Shown here piece by piece: positions 18,111 to 26,981 of a stretch of 64,000 nucleotides of DNA. The notes below the pieces were generated by a model that was not told the origin of the DNA, made no database searches, and saw nothing but the letters and a program-made list of their open reading frames with translations. Location of the stretch: positions 35,079 through 99,078 of the forward strand of contig CANGUG010000015.1 in the NCBI GenBank assembly GCA_947457075.1, written 5' to 3'. This DNA is from Bacteroidota bacterium. Its GTDB lineage: Bacteria > Bacteroidota > Bacteroidia > Chitinophagales > Chitinophagaceae. The translations under genes and the position numbers were made by a program. The first letter of the stretch is position 1. Every line of letters begins with the position of its first letter.

Positions 18111-18406
18111 TTTTATATGCATAGGCGCCCGCTTCCACTCGTCTTTCACAAGAAAGGAGTGGTTAACATACAATTGTAAAGGATCAGATCAGCAATTAGT
18201 GATTGGTGGAAAATAATAAAATCATCTCTAAAAGGATAATGTAACTAACACATACAAAAAGGACTTTGCCAACTTCTTTGTTCATAACTAGTATTTTGAA
18301 CAAAATTAAAAAAAAATGGCAGTTGGGCAAAAGTCTGCAATACGAATAATTGTTAGTAAAATGTAAAAAACTTTCTGTTTTTGGCCTTAAATAGGGCATT
18401 TTAGCC

Positions 18407-18414
18407 TATATTTG
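18407..18414 (+). promoter_or_regulatory. Bacteroidota-type -7 box TATATTTG (TAnnTTTG) upstream of the aromatic leader peptide
   Basis: Exact TAnnTTTG match 7 nt before the leader ATG; TTTG at 18380-18383 could serve as the -33 element. Confidence 0.65.
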
Positions 18415-18421
18415 TACTACG

Positions 18422-18505
18422 ATGAAAGCAAATAGCAACTGGTTTTACTTTTTCTTTTATTTCTACTTTAATCAAAGTAGCCGGGTAGTATTTGTAAAAG
18501 CATAA
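18422..18505 (+). CDS. Aromatic leader peptide of the pheA operon attenuator (27 aa)
   Basis: Translated by eye: MKANSNWFYFFFYFYFNQSSRVVFVKA*; ten consecutive aromatic codons at 18440-18469; followed by terminator and pheA. Confidence 0.9.
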   Translation: MKANSNWFYFFFYFYFNQSSRVVFVKA

Positions 18506-18554
18506 ACGAAATAACTAAATATACAATCCCGGCCTAAACAGCCGGGATTTTTTT
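18463..18554 (+). promoter_or_regulatory. Transcription attenuator: 1:2 hairpin, 2:3 antiterminator, 3:4 terminator
   Basis: 1:2 CTACTTT (18463-18469)/AAAGTAG (18474-18480); 2:3 GCCGGG (18480-18485)/CCCGGC (18528-18533) plus TTGTA (18492-18496)/TACAA (18522-18526); 3:4 AATCCCGGC (18525-18533)/GCCGGGATT (18541-18549) with T-run. Confidence 0.88.
18525..18554 (+). terminator. Intrinsic terminator of the attenuator
   Basis: AATCCCGGC-CTAAACA-GCCGGGATT-TTTTT. Confidence 0.9.
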
Positions 18555-18621
18555 ATGTAAAAGCGCTACACAGAGTTTAACTAGCTAGGTGGTTCTGCTA
18601 AAAAAGGGTCAACAAAAAAGG

Positions 18622-19458
18622 ATGAACAAAAAAGTAACAATACAGGGATATGAGGGGAGCTTCCACCAAGTGGCAGCAAGGCAGTTTTATGGCAAAACAG
18701 TAGAAGTAATCACTTGTGATACATTTAGGGAAGTTGTAAAAATAGGGGCAGATCCAAAGCAATCGGATGGTGCGGTGATGGCCATTGAAAATTCCATCGC
18801 AGGAAGTATTTTACCTAATTACAATTTATTGCAAAAAAGTAATTTAAAAGTGATTGGTGAAGTGTACTTATCCATTAGTCAAAACTTAATGGTTAATCGG
18901 GGAGTAAAACTTGCTGATATAAAAGAAGTACATAGTCATCCAATGGCTATATTACAATGCTTGGATTATTTGGAACAACATCATTTTAAATTAGTGGAGT
19001 CCGAGGATACAGCCTTAAGTGCAAAGTTGGTCCATCAACATAAAAGTAAACATATAGCAGCCATTGCAAGTAAATTGGCGGCTCAGTTGTATAATTTAGA
19101 AATTATTGGACCAGATATTCATACACAAAAAAATAATATCACGCGCTTTTTAATCTTGGTGCCAAGCAAATCAAAACAGGAAATCAAGGATGCCAATAAA
19201 GCATCTATCTATTTCCAAACCGATCATTCCAAGGGGATACTTTCCAAAGTATTGGCAAAAATAGCAATGGGTGGTGTGAACTTAAGCAAGTTGCAAAGTA
19301 TGCCTATTCCAGGTAGTACTTTCAAGTATGGATTTTATGCGGATTTGGAATTTGAAAATAATAAACAAATTAAAAAAGTATTGGAAGCGGTAAAGGCCAT
19401 GACCAATAATTTTAAAGTTTTTGGATTGTATAAAAAAGGTAAAGTGGTAAAAGGCTAA
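18622..19458 (+). CDS. pheA: Prephenate dehydratase (with ACT domain)
   Basis: 'VTIQGYEGSFHQVAARQFYG', 'VMAIENSIAGSILPNYNLL', 'NNITRFLILVP', ACT 'GILSKVLAKIAMGGVNLSKLQSMP'; MNKK start at 18622 preferred over 18589. Confidence 0.92.
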   Translation: MNKKVTIQGYEGSFHQVAARQFYGKTVEVITCDTFREVVKIGADPKQSDGAVMAIENSIAGSILPNYNLLQKSNLKVIGEVYLSISQNLMVNRGVKLADIKEVHSHPMAILQCLDYLEQHHFKLVESEDTALSAKLVHQHKSKHIAAIASKLAAQLYNLEIIGPDIHTQKNNITRFLILVPSKSKQEIKDANKASIYFQTDHSKGILSKVLAKIAMGGVNLSKLQSMPIPGSTFKYGFYADLEFENNKQIKKVLEAVKAMTNNFKVFGLYKKGKVVKG

Positions 19459-19460
19459 TC

Positions 19461-20624
19461 ATGAATCTAACATTATCAAATAGATTAGAGGGAATTGGTG
19501 AATATTATTTCGCTACCAAACTGCGTGAAATTGACGAGCTCAATAAAGCAGGGAAGCAAATAGTTAATTTGGGCATTGGAAGCCCCGACTTACCACCACA
19601 TCCATCAGTGCTCGCTACTTTAAATGAAGCAGCAGCAAAGGATAATGTACACGGTTATCAATCCTATAAGGGCGCTCCAGTTTTGAGAGAAGCTATTGCC
19701 GAGTGGTATAAAAAATATTATCAAGTGGATAATATTAATCCAGCAACAGAAGTGCTTCCATTACTCGGGAGCAAGGAAGGGATCATGCATATTTGTATGA
19801 CCTATTTAAATGAAGGTGATCAGGTGTTAATTCCAAATCCTGGTTATCCTACCTACACAAGTGCAGTTAAATTAGCAGGGGGCACTCCGCTATACTATGA
19901 GTTAACTGCCGAAAACAATTGGGCACCTGACTTTGAAAATTTAGAAAAATCAGATTTATCAAAAGTGAAATTGATGTGGGTGAACTATCCGCACATGCCT
20001 ACAGGTCAAATGCCAACTAAAGCACTCTTTGAAAAAATAGTGGCATTTGGTAAGCAGCATCAAATATTAATTTGTCATGACAATCCTTATGCGTTCATCT
20101 TAAATAATAAACCTGAAAGTTTATTATCAGTAGAAGGAGCAAAAGAAGTGGTGATTGAATTAAACTCTTTAAGTAAAAGCCAAAACATGGCAGGTTGGAG
20201 AGTAGGTATGTTGATTGCTGCCGAAGAAAGAGTCAACGAAATATTAAGATTTAAATCCAATATGGATAGTGGAATGTTTTTACCTGTGCAATTAGCAGCG
20301 GCAAAAGCATTAAGCTTAGATAAATCTTGGTATGATTCAGTAAATCAAGTTTATACCGAACGTCGCGAAAAAGTATATGAATTATTAGACACATTAGGTT
20401 GTGCTTATTCAAATCAACAAGTAGGGATGTTTGTTTGGGCTAAAATTCCAGCCACATATAAAGATGGATATGCATTAAGCGATAAGGTGTTGTATGATGC
20501 GAATGTCTTTATTACACCCGGTGGCATTTTTGGTTCGGCAGGTAATAATTACATCCGTGTGAGCTTATGCGGTTCAATGGAGAAATTTAATGAAGCAATT
20601 AAAAGAGTGAAAGCATGCGTTTAG
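19461..20624 (+). CDS. PLP-dependent aminotransferase class I/II (likely aromatic aminotransferase by context)
   Basis: 387 aa; 'INLGIGSPDLPPHPSV'-like start, 'IELNSLSKSQNMAGWRVGM' PLP lysine motif; lies between pheA and tyrA. Confidence 0.88.
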   Translation: MNLTLSNRLEGIGEYYFATKLREIDELNKAGKQIVNLGIGSPDLPPHPSVLATLNEAAAKDNVHGYQSYKGAPVLREAIAEWYKKYYQVDNINPATEVLPLLGSKEGIMHICMTYLNEGDQVLIPNPGYPTYTSAVKLAGGTPLYYELTAENNWAPDFENLEKSDLSKVKLMWVNYPHMPTGQMPTKALFEKIVAFGKQHQILICHDNPYAFILNNKPESLLSVEGAKEVVIELNSLSKSQNMAGWRVGMLIAAEERVNEILRFKSNMDSGMFLPVQLAAAKALSLDKSWYDSVNQVYTERREKVYELLDTLGCAYSNQQVGMFVWAKIPATYKDGYALSDKVLYDANVFITPGGIFGSAGNNYIRVSLCGSMEKFNEAIKRVKACV

Positions 20625-21454
20625 CAGTTATTGGTATTGGTTTAATGGGAGGTTCATTGGCATTGTCTTTGAAAAAGAAAGGTTTTGTGTCCAATGTGAT
20701 TGGCGTGGACAATAATCCCGATCACCAAGCCGAGGCATTGCGATTAGGTATTGTCGATGAGATTAGGTCGTTGGAAGACGCCGTAAAATTATCGGACATT
20801 ATTGCCATTGCAACGCCAGTGAATACTGCTGAAATGTTATTGCCTTTGATTTTAGATTTAGTTGACCAACAAATCGTTTTTGATTTAGGATCCACCAAAG
20901 AAGCAGTTGCGCAGATAGCCAGTGCGCATGCTAAAAAAGGAAGATTTGTTCCTACGCATCCAATGTGGGGAACAGAGTTCAGTGGTCCAAGTGCTGCACA
21001 AAGCGATGCTTTTGAAAATAAAGCAACAGTAATATGCAATATGGAACAAGTGGATGCAGATGCGCTATTAACCATAAAGCGTTTGTATGAAACCTTGGGG
21101 ATGCATATTATTTCCATGAATGCCACCAGTCATGACATTCATGTGGCTTATGTGAGTCATATCTCACATATCACTTCTTTCGCATTGGCCAATACCGTGC
21201 TAGAAAAGGAGAGGGAATCGGATAATATATTTGAGTTAGCGAGTGGTGGTTTTGACAGTACAGTGCGTTTGGCAAAGTCCAATGCAGCAACCTGGGTACC
21301 CATCTTTATGCAAAACAAAGAGAATGTATTAGACGTATTAAATGAGCATATCAGTCAATTGAGAAAGTTCAAATCTTGCTTAGAAAAAGAGAATTTTGAA
21401 TACTTAGCTGAATTGATTGAAAATGCAAATGGGATTAAAAGAATTCTAAAGTAG
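20615..21454 (+). CDS. tyrA: Prephenate dehydrogenase
   Basis: 279 aa; 'AVIGIGLMGGSLALSLKKKG', 'THPMWGTEFSGP', 'HDIHVAYVSHISH'; overlaps the upstream gene by 10 nt. Confidence 0.9.
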   Translation: MRLAVIGIGLMGGSLALSLKKKGFVSNVIGVDNNPDHQAEALRLGIVDEIRSLEDAVKLSDIIAIATPVNTAEMLLPLILDLVDQQIVFDLGSTKEAVAQIASAHAKKGRFVPTHPMWGTEFSGPSAAQSDAFENKATVICNMEQVDADALLTIKRLYETLGMHIISMNATSHDIHVAYVSHISHITSFALANTVLEKERESDNIFELASGGFDSTVRLAKSNAATWVPIFMQNKENVLDVLNEHISQLRKFKSCLEKENFEYLAELIENANGIKRILK

Positions 21455-21486
21455 AATTCTTATTTAAGAAAAGTAAAAACAAAAAA

Positions 21487-23310
21487 ATGAAGAAAAAAGA
21501 AGATATGGAAGTTAAGAATGAATTAATTGAAGCAGTTAAAACAAAAATGACCTTTGCCGAATTAGGGGTGAATGAGCAATTGGTAAAATCAGTTACAGAA
21601 TTGGGATACACACATGCCACTGAAATACAAGAACGTTCTATTCCGGTATTAATTAGCGGAACTAAAGATTTTATTGGATTAGCCCAAACAGGAACGGGTA
21701 AAACGGCTGCTTTTGGTTTACCCTTAATTCAATTAATCAAAACAGCCGATAGACATCCTCAGGCATTAGTAGTTTGTCCTACACGTGAATTGTGTATGCA
21801 AATTGTAAACGAAATTAATTTGTTTAAAAAGCATGTTGCTGGTTTACAAGTTTTAGCCGTTTACGGCGGTACCTCTATAGGAATGCAAATTAGAGATTTG
21901 AAAAGAGGGGTTCAAATTGTGGTGGCTACGCCAGGTCGTTTAATTGACTTAATCGAGCGTAAAGCGATTAACTTAGAGCAAATTGAATATGTTGTATTGG
22001 ACGAGGCCGATGAAATGTTAAACATGGGATTCCAGGACGATATTGAATTTATTTTAAAGAACACACCTAACCGCGAGAGTATTTGGTTATTTAGTGCAAC
22101 AATGCCACCTGAAATTAGAAAAGTGAGCAAGCGTTACATGAAAGAGCCAGTAGAAGTAACCATTGGTAAAGTAAATGCAACCAACAAAAGCATTGACCAC
22201 CAATATTATTTAACCTCGGCGCAACATAGATATGAAACCTTAAAACGTATCATTGATTTTAATCCAGGTATTTATGGTATCATCTTTACACGTACCAAAG
22301 CAGATGCGCAAGAAATTACGCAACGTTTAACGCGTGAAGGTTATGATATTGATGCTTTACATGGTGACTTAACACAAGCACAACGTGATAAAGTAATGGG
22401 TCAATTCAGAGATAAAACTTTGCAATTATTAATTGCAACAGACGTTGCTGCTCGTGGTATTGACGTTAAAGGGATTACCCACGTTATTAACTACGAATTA
22501 CCTGATGATGTGGAAGTATATACACACCGTAGTGGACGTACAGGTCGTGCAGGTAGCCATGGTAATTGTATTTCAATTGTACACTCAAGAGAGTCCTACC
22601 GTTTACGCCAAATTGAAAATATCAATAAATGTACTTTCCATAAATTGGATATCCCAAGTGGTAAGGATGTTTGTAGAAAACAATTTTTCCATTTAATGGA
22701 TAAATTAATGTCAACCGATGTTAACCACGGTGATTATGAAACCTATGTTCCAATGCTAGCTGAAAAGTTTGCAGACATGAGCAAGGAAGAAATTTTGACT
22801 CGTTTTGCGGCTTTAGAGTTTAACCGTTTCTTGAGTTATTATGAAAATGCACAGGACTTAAATATTCGCGCTGCTGAAAAAGGCCGTCGTGATGTAGGTG
22901 GTATGCAGGATCGTAACAGAGAAAGAGGACGTAATGAATACGCTGATCGCCGATCAGGTGGTGACCGTTCTAATGCTAGGACGGATAGTCGTAGTGATCG
23001 CGGAGATGGCCGAGGCCGCTCAGCAAATCGCGCGGCGGCAGGTTCGACGCGTTTATTTGTAAACTTGGGTACCAAAGATGGTTTTTATAAAGCTAGTTTC
23101 TTACAATTTGTCTTAGACATGAGCGACTTGAAAAAAGAAGTGTTGGGTAAAATAGACATGAGAGACATGAATAGCTGGATTGAAATTGAATCAGGTTCTG
23201 CGAAGAAAATGATTAGTGCCTTAGACGGTAAAAGTTATAAAGGCCGTCGTATTCGCATGAATGATGCGGATAGCGGTGGACCAAGAGGTTTTAACAAAAA
23301 CGAAGGATAA
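21487..23310 (+). CDS. DEAD-box RNA helicase with RG-rich linker and DbpA-like C-terminal RNA-binding domain
   Basis: 607 aa; 'AQTGTGKT', 'PTRELCMQ', 'VLDEADEML', 'SATMP', 'HRSGRTGRAG'; C-terminal 'RLFVNLGTKDGFYKASFLQFVLD'. Confidence 0.93.
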   Translation: MKKKEDMEVKNELIEAVKTKMTFAELGVNEQLVKSVTELGYTHATEIQERSIPVLISGTKDFIGLAQTGTGKTAAFGLPLIQLIKTADRHPQALVVCPTRELCMQIVNEINLFKKHVAGLQVLAVYGGTSIGMQIRDLKRGVQIVVATPGRLIDLIERKAINLEQIEYVVLDEADEMLNMGFQDDIEFILKNTPNRESIWLFSATMPPEIRKVSKRYMKEPVEVTIGKVNATNKSIDHQYYLTSAQHRYETLKRIIDFNPGIYGIIFTRTKADAQEITQRLTREGYDIDALHGDLTQAQRDKVMGQFRDKTLQLLIATDVAARGIDVKGITHVINYELPDDVEVYTHRSGRTGRAGSHGNCISIVHSRESYRLRQIENINKCTFHKLDIPSGKDVCRKQFFHLMDKLMSTDVNHGDYETYVPMLAEKFADMSKEEILTRFAALEFNRFLSYYENAQDLNIRAAEKGRRDVGGMQDRNRERGRNEYADRRSGGDRSNARTDSRSDRGDGRGRSANRAAAGSTRLFVNLGTKDGFYKASFLQFVLDMSDLKKEVLGKIDMRDMNSWIEIESGSAKKMISALDGKSYKGRRIRMNDADSGGPRGFNKNEG

Positions 23311-23322
23311 CTGAAATAAATT

Positions 23323-23360
23323 AACGAGTCCTTGATATATTGAATTGAGGGCTCGTTTTA
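23323..23360 (+). terminator. Putative intrinsic terminator after the helicase gene
   Basis: AACGAGTCCT ... AGGGCTCGTT (one G-T wobble) followed by TTTT. Confidence 0.5.
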
Positions 23361-23424
23361 AAATTTGATGTAAAAAAACTCAAACTATCAAACACTAAAT
23401 ACTCAATACTAAAATTGGTTTAAC

Positions 23425-24510
23425 ATGGGAGCTTTAACTGAACAACAACAAAAAGTAAGCGCATTATTAAAAAAAGCGCCATTAATTATATCGGGTCCTT
23501 GTAGTGCAGAAACCGAAGAACAAGTAATGGCAACAGCTAGAGGCTTAGCGGCTACTGGTAAAGTAGATATTATGCGTGCAGGTATCTGGAAGCCAAGAAC
23601 TCGTCCTGGAAGTTTTGAAGGGATTGGTACCAAAGGTTTGCCTTGGTTGCAACAAGCAAAAAAGGAAACGGGTATTCCAGTTGCTGTGGAAGTAGCTACG
23701 GGTAAACAAGTGGAAGATGCTTTACATTTTGATGTGGATGTTTTATGGGTAGGTGCTCGTACGACAGTAAATCCTTTTAGTGTGCAAGAAATTGCAGACG
23801 CTTTAAAGGGAGTGAAAGTCCCTGTGTTAATTAAGAACCCCTTAAACCCCGACTTAGAATTATGGGTAGGGGGAATGGAACGTATCGCGAAAGCGGGTAT
23901 TGAAGATTTGGGATTAATCCATAGAGGATTTAGTTCTTATGGCAATACTGAATTCCGTAATGCACCTATGTGGCATTTGGCCATTGAAATGAAACGTCGT
24001 TTCCCGAATGTTCCTATGATTAATGATCCTTCCCATATTTGTGGAAGAAGAGATATTTTACAATCTGTGGCCCAACAAGCCATTGACCTTGATTTTGATG
24101 GTTTAATTATTGAATCACATGTTGACCCTGACAATGCATGGAGTGATGCGAAACAACAAATTACCCCTGCAGTATTAAAGTCCATGTTGGATAGTATGCA
24201 TTGGAGAAAAGAGACGGTACAAAATGCAGATTTCCAAAGTGCACTAGAGGCAATGCGTCAACAAATTAATCAGTTAGATGACGAGTTATTACAAGTATTA
24301 TCTACTCGTATGAAAGTGGCTCAAAAAATTGGTGAATATAAAAAGAACAATGAAATTACCATTTTGCAAACCAATCGTTGGAATGAAATTTTAGATCGTG
24401 CCGTTGCTAAAGGAAATAAATTAGGATTGAGCGATGAGTTTGTTACTAAATATATGGACGCAGTGCATATGGAAAGTATCAATCAACAAAATAAAGTAAT
24501 GAATAGCTAG
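23425..24510 (+). CDS. Bifunctional 3-deoxy-7-phosphoheptulonate synthase / chorismate mutase type II (C-terminal CM)
   Basis: 361 aa; 'IISGPCSAETEEQV', 'DIMRAGIWKPRTRPGSFEG', 'DPSHICGRRD'; C-terminal 'ALEAMRQQINQLDDELLQVLSTRMKVAQKIGEYKK' chorismate mutase helix. Confidence 0.92.
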   Translation: MGALTEQQQKVSALLKKAPLIISGPCSAETEEQVMATARGLAATGKVDIMRAGIWKPRTRPGSFEGIGTKGLPWLQQAKKETGIPVAVEVATGKQVEDALHFDVDVLWVGARTTVNPFSVQEIADALKGVKVPVLIKNPLNPDLELWVGGMERIAKAGIEDLGLIHRGFSSYGNTEFRNAPMWHLAIEMKRRFPNVPMINDPSHICGRRDILQSVAQQAIDLDFDGLIIESHVDPDNAWSDAKQQITPAVLKSMLDSMHWRKETVQNADFQSALEAMRQQINQLDDELLQVLSTRMKVAQKIGEYKKNNEITILQTNRWNEILDRAVAKGNKLGLSDEFVTKYMDAVHMESINQQNKVMNS

Positions 24511-24583
24511 ATGATATACATCTAAATAAATGTATCATTCATTTAGATCAAATATTAATGGTTTATTTTAACAAAAGAAAAGA

Positions 24584-25606
24584 ATGAAAAATTGGAAGGT
24601 TAAGTTTTCAAGCGCCACAGTAACATTTGTATTAGATGGAAAATTTGCTGCTATTGATAAAATGGTAGACAAATCACAGGCCATTTATATTACAGATGAA
24701 AATGTATATGCTTTGCACCAAAAGAAATTCAAGGGTAAAAAAACCATTGTAATTCCTTCAGGGGAGGAGCATAAACATCAAGCAACAGTGGACTTTATTA
24801 TTGAAGCCTTACTTAATTTTGGCGCTACAAGACAATCGGTATTCATTGGCGTTGGTGGTGGCGTAGTGACTGATATGGTGGGCTATGTAGCGGGCGTGTA
24901 CATGCGCGGTGTAGCGGTGGGTTTTGTGCCAACCACTATTCTTGCAATGGTGGATGCTGCTATTGGCGGTAAAAATGGAATTGATGTTGGCTTATATAAA
25001 AATATGGTGGGCATAATACGTCAGCCACAGTTTTTAGTATATGACCTGGACTTTTTACAAAGTTTACCAAAACACCAATGGGAAAATGGCTTTGCCGAAA
25101 TTATCAAACATGCTGCTATTAAAGATGCGGCCATAATGAAAGAATTGGCGGCACATGATATTAACTTTTATCAAAAAAATAAAAAAGCTTTAGCTGCACT
25201 CATTGAAAAAAATGTGCAGTTAAAAGTTAAAGTGGTACAAAAAGATGAGTTTGAAAAAGGAGATCGTAAGCTGCTTAATTTTGGCCATACCCTAGGGCAT
25301 GCCATTGAAAATGAACATGCTTTATTGCATGGACATGCTATTAGTATTGGAATGGTGTATGCCGCTAAAATCTCTCAAGTATTACAAAATTTTAACGGGG
25401 TTGGTGTATTGGTAGAAACCCTAAAAAAATACGGTTTGCCAACTGCCATGCATTTTGATATAGAGGCCGCCATGGAACGAATGCAAAAAGACAAAAAAAA
25501 TGCAAAAGAGGGTTTGCAATATGTATTGCTAAATAAAATAGGCAAGGCAGTATATGAAACCGTTCCAATGAAAACTTTACAAAAATTAATAAAATTATAT
25601 TCCTAG
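24584..25606 (+). CDS. aroB: 3-dehydroquinate synthase
   Basis: 340 aa; 'FIGVGGGVVTDMVGYVAGVYMRGVAVGFVPTTILAMVDAAIGGKNGID', 'LLNFGHTLGHAIE'. Confidence 0.93.
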   Translation: MKNWKVKFSSATVTFVLDGKFAAIDKMVDKSQAIYITDENVYALHQKKFKGKKTIVIPSGEEHKHQATVDFIIEALLNFGATRQSVFIGVGGGVVTDMVGYVAGVYMRGVAVGFVPTTILAMVDAAIGGKNGIDVGLYKNMVGIIRQPQFLVYDLDFLQSLPKHQWENGFAEIIKHAAIKDAAIMKELAAHDINFYQKNKKALAALIEKNVQLKVKVVQKDEFEKGDRKLLNFGHTLGHAIENEHALLHGHAISIGMVYAAKISQVLQNFNGVGVLVETLKKYGLPTAMHFDIEAAMERMQKDKKNAKEGLQYVLLNKIGKAVYETVPMKTLQKLIKLYS

Positions 25607-25607
25607 C

Positions 25608-26915
25608 ATGATTGCAACTGTATTTCCTGGTAAGTTAAATGGTGCTCAAGTTGCTCCTGCAAGTAAAAGTAGCATGCAAAGAGCATGTGCTGCTGCTTTA
25701 TTGCATGTAGGAGAAACAACTATTTTAAATCCAGGACATTCCAATGACGATTTAGCGGCATTGGAGGTGATACAGAAATTAGGCGCAACGGTTGAAATGC
25801 ATAATGCAATAAATGAGCAGGGAGCAACAATTGTTGAATCCTTAACAATACTTTCTAAAGGAGTTCAGCCTATTGGTCCAGAGATGAATTGTGGGGAAAG
25901 TGGTTTAGGAATACGTATGTTTACGCCTATTGCGGCATTAAGTAATCAATCTATAACCATTCAGGGGAAAGGCAGTTTGGTGAAAAGACCGATGCATTTT
26001 TTTGACGAAATTTTCCCTGCTTTAGGAGTGAAAATAGCCTCTCAAAATGGATTTTTACCCATTCAAATACAAGGACCTTTACAAGCACCCAATAGTATCA
26101 CAGTGGATGGTTCATTAAGTTCTCAATTTTTAACAGGGCTATTAATGGCTTACGCAGCAAGTGGAGCGCAAAACGCCGAGATTAATGTAATAGACTTAAA
26201 AAGTAAACCTTATATAGATTTAACTTTAGCGGTGTTACACTCCTTTGGTTGGAAAGTACAACATGATAATTATACTCATTTTAGGTTCTTGCCACATGCG
26301 CCTTTAAAAGATAAGATTCAATATACTGTCGAAGGTGACTGGAGTGGCGCCGCTTTTTTATTAGTAGCGGGTGCCATTGCCGGACCCATTAAGGTAAAAG
26401 GGTTACAAATGAATTCAACACAGGCCGATAAGGCAGTGATGCAAGCATTGCAAAATGCAAATGTATCAATAGCTTTAGAGGAGGATGGAATTCAAATTGG
26501 TTCAACGGATGATGCGGCATTGAGGGCATTTGAATTTGATGCAACCGATTGTCCCGATTTATTTCCTCCCTTGGTTGCTTTGGCATCTGTTTGTATTGGC
26601 GTTTCGGAAATAAAAGGGGTTAGCCGTTTAGCACATAAAGAAAGTGATAGAGGAAAAACCTTACAAGTGGAATTTGAAAAAATGGGTGTTCAAATTGATT
26701 TAGAGGGAGATATCATGAAAATACATGGCGGTGATGAAATTAAATCGGCTACAGTTTTTTCTCAACATGATCATCGGATTGCCATGGCATGTGGAGTGGC
26801 GGCATTAAAAGCAAATGGGCCAGTTGTAATCACAGAAGCAGCGGCAATTAATAAATCTTACACTGATTTTTTCGAACATTTAAGACAATTGGGGGCAAAA
26901 GTGGATATCGCATAA
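25608..26915 (+). CDS. aroA: 3-phosphoshikimate 1-carboxyvinyltransferase
   Basis: 435 aa; 'ASKSSMQRACAAALL', 'NCGESGLGIRMFTPIAAL', 'GSLSSQFLTGLLMA', 'HDHRIAMACGVAAL'. Confidence 0.92.
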   Translation: MIATVFPGKLNGAQVAPASKSSMQRACAAALLHVGETTILNPGHSNDDLAALEVIQKLGATVEMHNAINEQGATIVESLTILSKGVQPIGPEMNCGESGLGIRMFTPIAALSNQSITIQGKGSLVKRPMHFFDEIFPALGVKIASQNGFLPIQIQGPLQAPNSITVDGSLSSQFLTGLLMAYAASGAQNAEINVIDLKSKPYIDLTLAVLHSFGWKVQHDNYTHFRFLPHAPLKDKIQYTVEGDWSGAAFLLVAGAIAGPIKVKGLQMNSTQADKAVMQALQNANVSIALEEDGIQIGSTDDAALRAFEFDATDCPDLFPPLVALASVCIGVSEIKGVSRLAHKESDRGKTLQVEFEKMGVQIDLEGDIMKIHGGDEIKSATVFSQHDHRIAMACGVAALKANGPVVITEAAAINKSYTDFFEHLRQLGAKVDIA

Positions 26916-26981
26916 AGGAAAATTTCAATTGGGTTTAAACGAGTTGGTATAAAATTCTTAACTTGTAATATTAAGATTAAC

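Noticed and set aside
17991-18179. 62-aa ORF on + strand (MDYWSRWGKPCQ...)
   Set aside because: Overlaps a terminator and several hairpins, no plausible domain; better explained as non-coding structured sequence
18196-18399. 67-aa minus ORF in the pheA upstream region
   Set aside because: Low-complexity, no homology recognised, lies in the intergenic region ahead of the leader promoter
18841-19140. Possible frameshift or second start within pheA
   Set aside because: The reading frame is continuous through the catalytic and ACT motifs
20722-21126. 134-aa minus ORF
   Set aside because: Antisense shadow ORF inside tyrA
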